Shown here: positions 58,186 through 64,000 of the stretch, one piece after another
Layout: every line of letters starts with the position of its first letter
How positions within the stretch are numbered: the stretch's first letter is position 1
From: Ciona intestinalis
Taxonomy: Eukaryota; Chordata; Ascidiacea; Phlebobranchia; Cionidae
NCBI RefSeq assembly: GCF_000224145.3
Contig: NW_004190470.2
Coordinates: forward strand, 149,114 to 213,113
DNA length: 64,000 nucleotides
Direction: 5' to 3'
Notes under the pieces: generated by a model
What the model was told of the DNA's origin: nothing
The model's input: the letters and a program-made list of their open reading frames with translations, nothing else
The model's database searches: none
Translations under genes and position numbers: made by a program

Positions 58186-58513
58186 ATGAATAAGTCAGCG
58201 CTTCACCTCATGCTTGTCATCGGACTCCTTGTTATTAGCACATCTAACAATATGTGTTGTGCGAAAAGTTGGACCGATTTGAGATATAGTCAAGCAAAGC
58301 CTCAAATTGGTAAGCAACCATTTCCTACTCTGTTAAAATATGTTTGTTTCAATACTGATTCAAAATTTTCCAAATCGTTTGGATTTTATATAAATGTGAC
58401 GTCAGTTAGACATATTTTAATCGGTTTTTATCGTTTCAGTTAAAGACTTGTTGCAAGAATTGAACGATGATATTGTGGCTGAAAGCTTTAACGACTATCC
58501 CCCTGATTATTAG
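58186..58513 (+). CDS. Short secreted protein, intact copy
   Basis: Two exons, 58186-58309 and 58440-58513 (phase 1 junction), give a 65-aa product. A signal peptide (MNKSALHLMLVIGLLVISTS) is followed by NNMCCAKSWTDLRYSQAKPQ and an acidic tail, LLQELNDDIVAESFNDYPPD-Y. There is no further hydrophobic segment, only one vicinal Cys pair (possibly at or before the cleavage site) and no dibasic site, so it would be a small acidic secreted peptide. The ATG directly follows ctgcag; an upstream exon ending aaggcaaa|gtgagt (58131) could splice in, or a trans-spliced leader could. A frame from 58102 would add MKSFLYQEGK, but that leader is stopped in the third copy. No family recognised. Confidence 0.7.
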
Positions 58514-58549
58514 AAGATCCCGCAAATGCAAAATATGGTTGTCAACATA

Positions 58550-58555
58550 AATAAA
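58550..58555 (+). terminator. Polyadenylation signal of the microprotein gene
   Basis: AATAAA 37 bases after the stop; the same signal is at 60806-60811 in the third copy. Confidence 0.75.
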
Positions 58556-58722
58556 CCACGATGCATTTACTTGTTTGATGTTTTTAACAGATAAAAAAAT
58601 TATAAACACTTCTTATTCGTGTCTATATTAATTCAATAGTTACAGTTCAACCGTAGGTTCAGTTGTCCGACTTTCGTCGGAATTCTTTTAATGAAATCCT
58701 GTTTGATAAATTGAAATATATA

Positions 58723-58880
58723 TAGTAGGGAGGGGGAGATGGGACACTTTGTTAGACGGGGCATTTTTACGGACCACAATTTAACAATATTCAAAAAAAA
58801 TGTTACAGAATTGTTTGACAGTATTTTCACGACTTTATGAAGCACATCAAAGCTGATTACTGTTGTTAAATATTAAAAAA
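58723..58880 (+). mobile_element. Truncated copy of the long MITE relative
   Basis: tagtagggagggggagatgg then actttgttagacggggcatt, matching the left part of 60893-62028 at the same position relative to the duplicated gene. Confidence 0.75.
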
Positions 58881-58883
58881 ATT

Positions 58884-59329
58884 AGATGGACCAGTTGAAA
58901 TTATAATCAAGCAAAGCCTCAAACTGGTAAGCAGTTATTCCCTAGTCTGATGGAATATGTTTGTTTCAATACTGATTCAAAAGTTTGCGAAACCGTTTAG
59001 ATTTTTGTAAAAATACATATAGTACGGTGGGGGAAGATGGGACACCTTTAACACATAATTTCTAAACAACCTGACCAGGTTTTAAAAAGTTAACAACGGT
59101 CTGTGGAAGTCGTAAGGATACGGTTTCATAATTCTTTGAATGTTCTTTGTTTACTACAAAATGGAAAGAAAAAAGAAAAAGAAAAAGTGCCCCATCTTAC
59201 CTAACCCTACTATACAAGTAATGTAGAGATGTGGCGTCCGTTGGACGGATTTAATTTTTTGCCGTTTCAGTTGAAGACTTGTTGCAAGAATTGAACGATG
59301 ATGCCTTTGAATCAAAAACTAAAGTTTAA
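58884..59329 (+). pseudogene. Microprotein gene, second copy, lacking its signal exon
   Basis: A 3' part of exon 1 (58884-58926: tggaccagttgaaattataa...cctcaaactg|gtaagc) and a full exon 2 (59271-59329, VEDLLQELNDDAFESKTKV then TAA) remain. The ATG and signal-peptide segment are absent, so it cannot make a secreted product from this exon. The C-terminus differs from the other copies. A MITE (59017-59213) sits in its intron. Confidence 0.7.
59017..59213 (+). mobile_element. MITE
   Basis: Left end tagtacggtgggggaagatg, right end cccatcttacctaaccctac; inside the intron of the second microprotein copy. Confidence 0.85.
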
Positions 59330-59504
59330 CGTGTAAACGTCGTTTCTGGACTTTTACAACGGGGGATCGTAATAAATTTGGACCGGGTGATCACTGTATT
59401 TGTTACGACCTACTGGGCATGCGCAGTAACGTCTCGGCGCATGCGCAATAGCGCCCGGTACAAATATATCAATCGGAACGAATATATTACGACACCGGGT
59501 GTTG

Positions 59505-59744
59505 AACTGTAAAATCTAAATTCAGCAAAATACTAAATGCCTATTGACCGTAGTTTGTGGTTGTGGATTCTTATGAGATACGCCAAGTCTTCTTGTATTA
59601 AAACAACTTTGTTCAAACTCTACTCATTTCACTGAAACTACGTGATGTTTGGCTTCAATCAAATGACTTCCCGTTGTGTTTCTGAATCAATTTATTGTAT
59701 CCTGCAGTCAGCATTGCTCAATTGCTTTGGCGACAATCTATACT
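59505..59744 (+). repeat. Unit A, partial third copy
   Basis: From gttgaactgtaaaatctaaa to attgctcaattgctttggcg, matching about 56533-56767. It is cut off where unit B copy 2 begins. Confidence 0.9.
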
Positions 59745-60850
59745 AAGTCGTTTAAGACAGATGGGTACTGATGAACATGGCTGTTTTGCTCAAGGACTGG
59801 TGTAATAAACCAGCCATTTATTTCTATACCTTTTATATTTTCGAGTGCGTTTGCCTTCCCTGCCCACTTGTAAGCAATAAATACAAACACTGTTGGGAAG
59901 TACTTGGTTTGTTAAGCACTTGCTGCTCTTTTTCGTTTTGTTTAAGTTTTGTTTTTGTTCATAGGAAGGTCTGGGTTTTATTTGCGCGATTTAACTCATT
60001 CAGTGTTACGCCACATTTCTTCTATGGGTGATTATCGAATATGCGACTTGCCTGTCACGTGAGCGGCTCAGGCATTTCGAGACGTAGTCTTGATTGTAAA
60101 GAGAGAACGCATAGGGAGTCCTCTATCAGCCGCGCTTATGTCCCTGTTAATGAAACTGTATCTTTCCTGATTTACCGTCAGCTTTTGGCGAAAATTTAAG
60201 CCAGTACTCCAGCGCTGGTTCGTTACAACAAAGCGAGCTTGAAACACTTCGGGGAAACTGCAAAACTTTTTTCTTTACCAAAGCGTTTTGAGAAATCGAT
60301 CCTCGTTTGCATTATATAGCCAGCAAGTTCGGGTATGAAATCATTTCTTTGTTAAAAAGGCAAAGTGAGTGATTGGTTTGATTTAGTTGTGTCTTGTATT
60401 AAATATTTGTTTCTGCAGATGAATAAGTCAGCGCTTCACCTCATGCTTGTCATCGGACTCCTTGTTATTAGCACATCTAACAATATGTGTTGTGCGAAAA
60501 GTTGGACCGATTGGAATTATAAGTAAAGCCTCAAAATGGTATAAGCAATCATTCCCTACTCCGATGAAATATGTTTTGTTTTAATACTGATTTATAAGTT
60601 TTCCGAATCGTTTATATTTTTGTAGAAGTACATACAAGTAATGTATAAATGTGGCGTCAGTTAGACGGATTTAAATCCGTTTTTTATCGTTTCAGTTGAA
60701 GACTTGTTGCAAGAATTGAACGATGATATTGTGGCTGAAAGCTTTAACGACTATCCCCCTGATTATTAGAAGATCCCGCAAATGCAAAACATGGTTGTCA
60801 ATATAAATAAACCATGATGCATTTACTTGTTTGATGTTTTTAACGGATAG
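59745..60850 (+). repeat. Segmental duplication unit B, copy 2
   Basis: Counterpart of 57460-58590 without the SINE, and with extra unique sequence between about 59900 and 60140. Confidence 0.85.
60419..60769 (+). pseudogene. Microprotein gene, third copy, early stop
   Basis: Exon 1 starts at 60419 and is identical through the signal peptide to KSWTD. A small deletion then shifts the frame, giving WNYK and a stop before the donor. Exon 2 (60696-60769) still reads VEDLLQELNDDIVAESFNDY. The donor region is also altered (atggtataagc). It may still make a 35-residue secreted peptide, but the conserved acidic tail is lost. Confidence 0.75.
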
Positions 60851-60892
60851 AAAATTATAAAAAAAGTCCTGTTTGTTAAATTGAAATATATG

Positions 60893-62028
60893 GCAGGGTG
60901 GGGGAGATGGGACACCTTGTCAGGCGAGATTTTTTACGAACAAGTTTGAAACTAGTTTCAAAGGTTATTAAAAAAAGCTTGAATATTTTGTAACAGTTTG
61001 ATTTAGTCTAATAAAACCAGTTTTAGTTTTTGTGAAAAAAATGAGATATAAACATGAGGAAAATAGGCAGGGGTCGATATAACTTTAATTTGAGATAAAA
61101 ATAACACAAAATATAGTTTTAAAGTTATAAATATAAAGTTTACATGGCGAAAAAAACTTGCACAGCCGGTTAATTTCGATATATAACTACAAGTTGCAGA
61201 ACACTATTATAAAATATTTTAATTTTGTGTCCCATCTTTCCCTAAATTGTAGTTTATTTGTAAGTTTCATTGCCAAACTTTATTAGGAATGCTTTTAACT
61301 TAATAATTTATACCTCACAGGTGAAATTTTCACAACAGGAAAAATTTTACAAATTCGAAAAAACACAAGGTAACACGGGACAGTTTTAAACCACTGTTAA
61401 TATTAACTAATAAGTGTATCTATTATTAGGAATACACGTAAATAACACGATATAATAGTGTACGCGTTGAAAATCAATTTTAAACATTCTTTTCTTTGCC
61501 CTACTTAACAAACAGAGTTAAAAAAACATCGAGTGGTTCAACTGTCGCCATTGTGTGTCCAAAATCGATGACTTCCACAATGGGTTGAAACAAACTTCTG
61601 AGGTTTTATTTGCGTTTTTTGTGGGAAAGCGCTACATTTTTGCGAAATATATAACATTACCCCTATTAAACGATTAAAATGTCACAAATTAACGGTTTCT
61701 AAATCTATTTTTTACTTTTTTTTTATACAAAAAATCAATTACCGATGTTTTTTAGAAGTGTAGCTGTAACTTAACGAAAAACATGCATTTAACTGTACCC
61801 GCTGTATTATTTTGGAGACAAAATAACGTCAAATTTACTTTTCATGTAACAATGGATTGAACTACTCTTGACTGCAAACAACGATGGAGCGAAAGTCATG
61901 TACTTACGTCACACATCAAGCTACTGATTGCAAAAGCGTGATAAAATTGATGTTTTGTAAAAACTTTCTGTAATCGATTAAATACTATGCGATACGTGTT
62001 CCATCTCCCCCCACACTACTATATGTCA
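60893..62028 (+). mobile_element. Long (~1.1 kb) MITE-related element
   Basis: Ends gcagggtgggggagatggga and gttccatctccccccacact, related to the ~190-bp MITE TIRs. The interior is unrelated, AT-rich and has no transposase frame. A TIR-like cccatctttccctaaattgt at about 61229 suggests internal nesting. Related interior sequence recurs at 63640-63840. Confidence 0.7.
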
Positions 62029-62476
62029 AACTCTTTTTTGCCAAAGCGTGATTGAAATAATGTTTCGTTGAAACATAACCAATCAAAGTTGTTTTGATCA
62101 AACAAAAGATTTACTTTGCACTTTTGATTTGCGGCTCTAATGAAAGTTAATAATTAAATCGTTGAACTCAGACCAGTCTCGAGCAAGTCCGCGTTATTGT
62201 AAATACAAATACTCGAGTCTTGGGGGTAAGTACTGGTTGGTTTAGTTGAAAATTTACTACCCACGGTTGTTGGTTTCCACTAACAGTTATAAAGCGATTC
62301 CTGCTGTAGATTAATTGTTTAGTTTAGTTTTAATTGTTTGTTTTAGAAACAGAGAAACATGTATAAACGGTGTGTTTAAAGGTTAAATAGACAAAGAAGG
62401 TCATTTGTTTCCCATATTACCTTAATAAATATCATTTTCTTTCTTCTTGGGCTGCGTACAACCCTAACATACAGGT
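62029..62476. other. Upstream flank of the ficolin-like gene
   Basis: Unique AT-rich sequence with no repeat recognised. Ends in a pyrimidine-rich stretch and acatacag just before the ATG, compatible with a splice (possibly trans-splice) acceptor. Confidence 0.4.
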
Positions 62477-63503
<1,027 letters not shown>

Positions 63504-63639
63504 GTAAGAGAAAACAACTATTAAGTTTTAAAACGTCAAACGCTTTCTCCTGCTTATAATCTAGTAATCATTTCACAGTTATACAAGAAGTGGTAAAATT
63601 AGTTTTGTTTCGTGTCGTATTAAACGCGCATTATATATA

Positions 63640-63840
63640 TACAGGGGGCGAAGACGGGGCTTGGCAAAACTAGCACAGTCGGTTAATTTCGGTAGATTAA
63701 CTACAAGTTGTAGAATGCCATTAATATATAAAAATGTATGTCTTTCCCCACATTGTAGTTTTGTAAGTTTACAAACCCGAAGTTTAAAAGTTTTACTTTG
63801 AATTAAATACTTTATACCTAGGGAGTAATTTAAATACAAT
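63640..63840 (+). mobile_element. Fragment related to the long MITE relative
   Basis: gcaaaactagcacagtcggttaatttc-like sequence (shared core cggttaatttcg, taactacaagttg, ccacattgtagttt) matches 61155-61260. Lies in an intron of the ficolin-like gene. Confidence 0.7.
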
Positions 63841-64000
63841 AAACTGATGTACTAACAAGATAATATATTAAAAATATTAAATCACTTGCACCTGGAGATA
63901 ATTTATAAAAAGCGGCTTGTGCGAAAACATGGTGTAGCAATAACCAATGTGTAGCAAAAAAAAGTTTAGAAATAGTTATTATCAATTACAATATGCATTT

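Larger units (their letters stand above)
57460..58590 (+). repeat. Segmental duplication unit B, copy 1 (contains microprotein gene)
   Basis: Matches 59745-60850: shared ctggtgtaataaaccagcca, tttgtaagcaataaatacaa, the full gene and its 3' flank. Copy 1 carries an extra SINE at 57612-57905. Confidence 0.9.

Noticed and set aside
59771-60031. 86-codon Cys-rich open frame in unit B copy 2
   Set aside because: The frame is not kept in the duplicated copy at 57490-57600, so it is unlikely to be coding.

Overview
The window reads as tunicate genomic DNA, most likely Ciona intestinalis/robusta. It is AT-rich, with short introns, chordate gene families (SCUBE, PDHX, VCPKMT, a ficolin-like lectin, a relaxin-receptor-like GPCR), and dozens of copies of a ~190-bp MITE and of a composite tRNA-headed SINE. 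These resemble the elements I recall being described from Ciona as Cimi-1 and Cics-1; no database was searched. One 500-N assembly gap lies at 7323-7822.

Layout. 1-3.2 kb: degenerate AT-rich repeat, a 146-bp tandem array, and a small unrecognised four-exon gene on + whose first exon changes frame. 6.2-6.5 kb: a possible secreted-peptide precursor. 8.2-12.7 kb: two tandem paralogous exon sets on the minus strand from an unrecognised family. 12.7-17.1 kb: mostly MITEs. 17.1-25.2 kb: an LDLa/LRR/seven-transmembrane receptor (+). 25.5-26.2 kb: VCPKMT, intronless (+). 27.5-35.2 kb: PDHX, the E3-binding protein of pyruvate dehydrogenase (+, 10 exons). 37.1-54.6 kb: SCUBE (+, 20 coding exons, 952 aa by exon sum). 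54.6-60.9 kb: a nested tandem duplication with three copies of a short secreted-protein gene, one of them intact. 60.9-62.0 kb: a long relative of the MITE. 62.5 kb to the end: a collagen/fibrinogen-domain (ficolin-like) gene that runs off the window.

The genes do not form an operon and share no evident pathway, although four or five encode secreted or surface proteins (LDLa-LRR GPCR, SCUBE, the microprotein, the ficolin-like lectin, the peptide precursor). The most notable structures are the microprotein array with its layered duplication history, the minus-strand paralogs, and three exons whose splice acceptors sit directly at the 3' tails of SINE-type repeats. I found no retrovirus-like, LTR or other capsid/envelope-bearing element, no CRISPR array, and no confident tRNA or rRNA gene.
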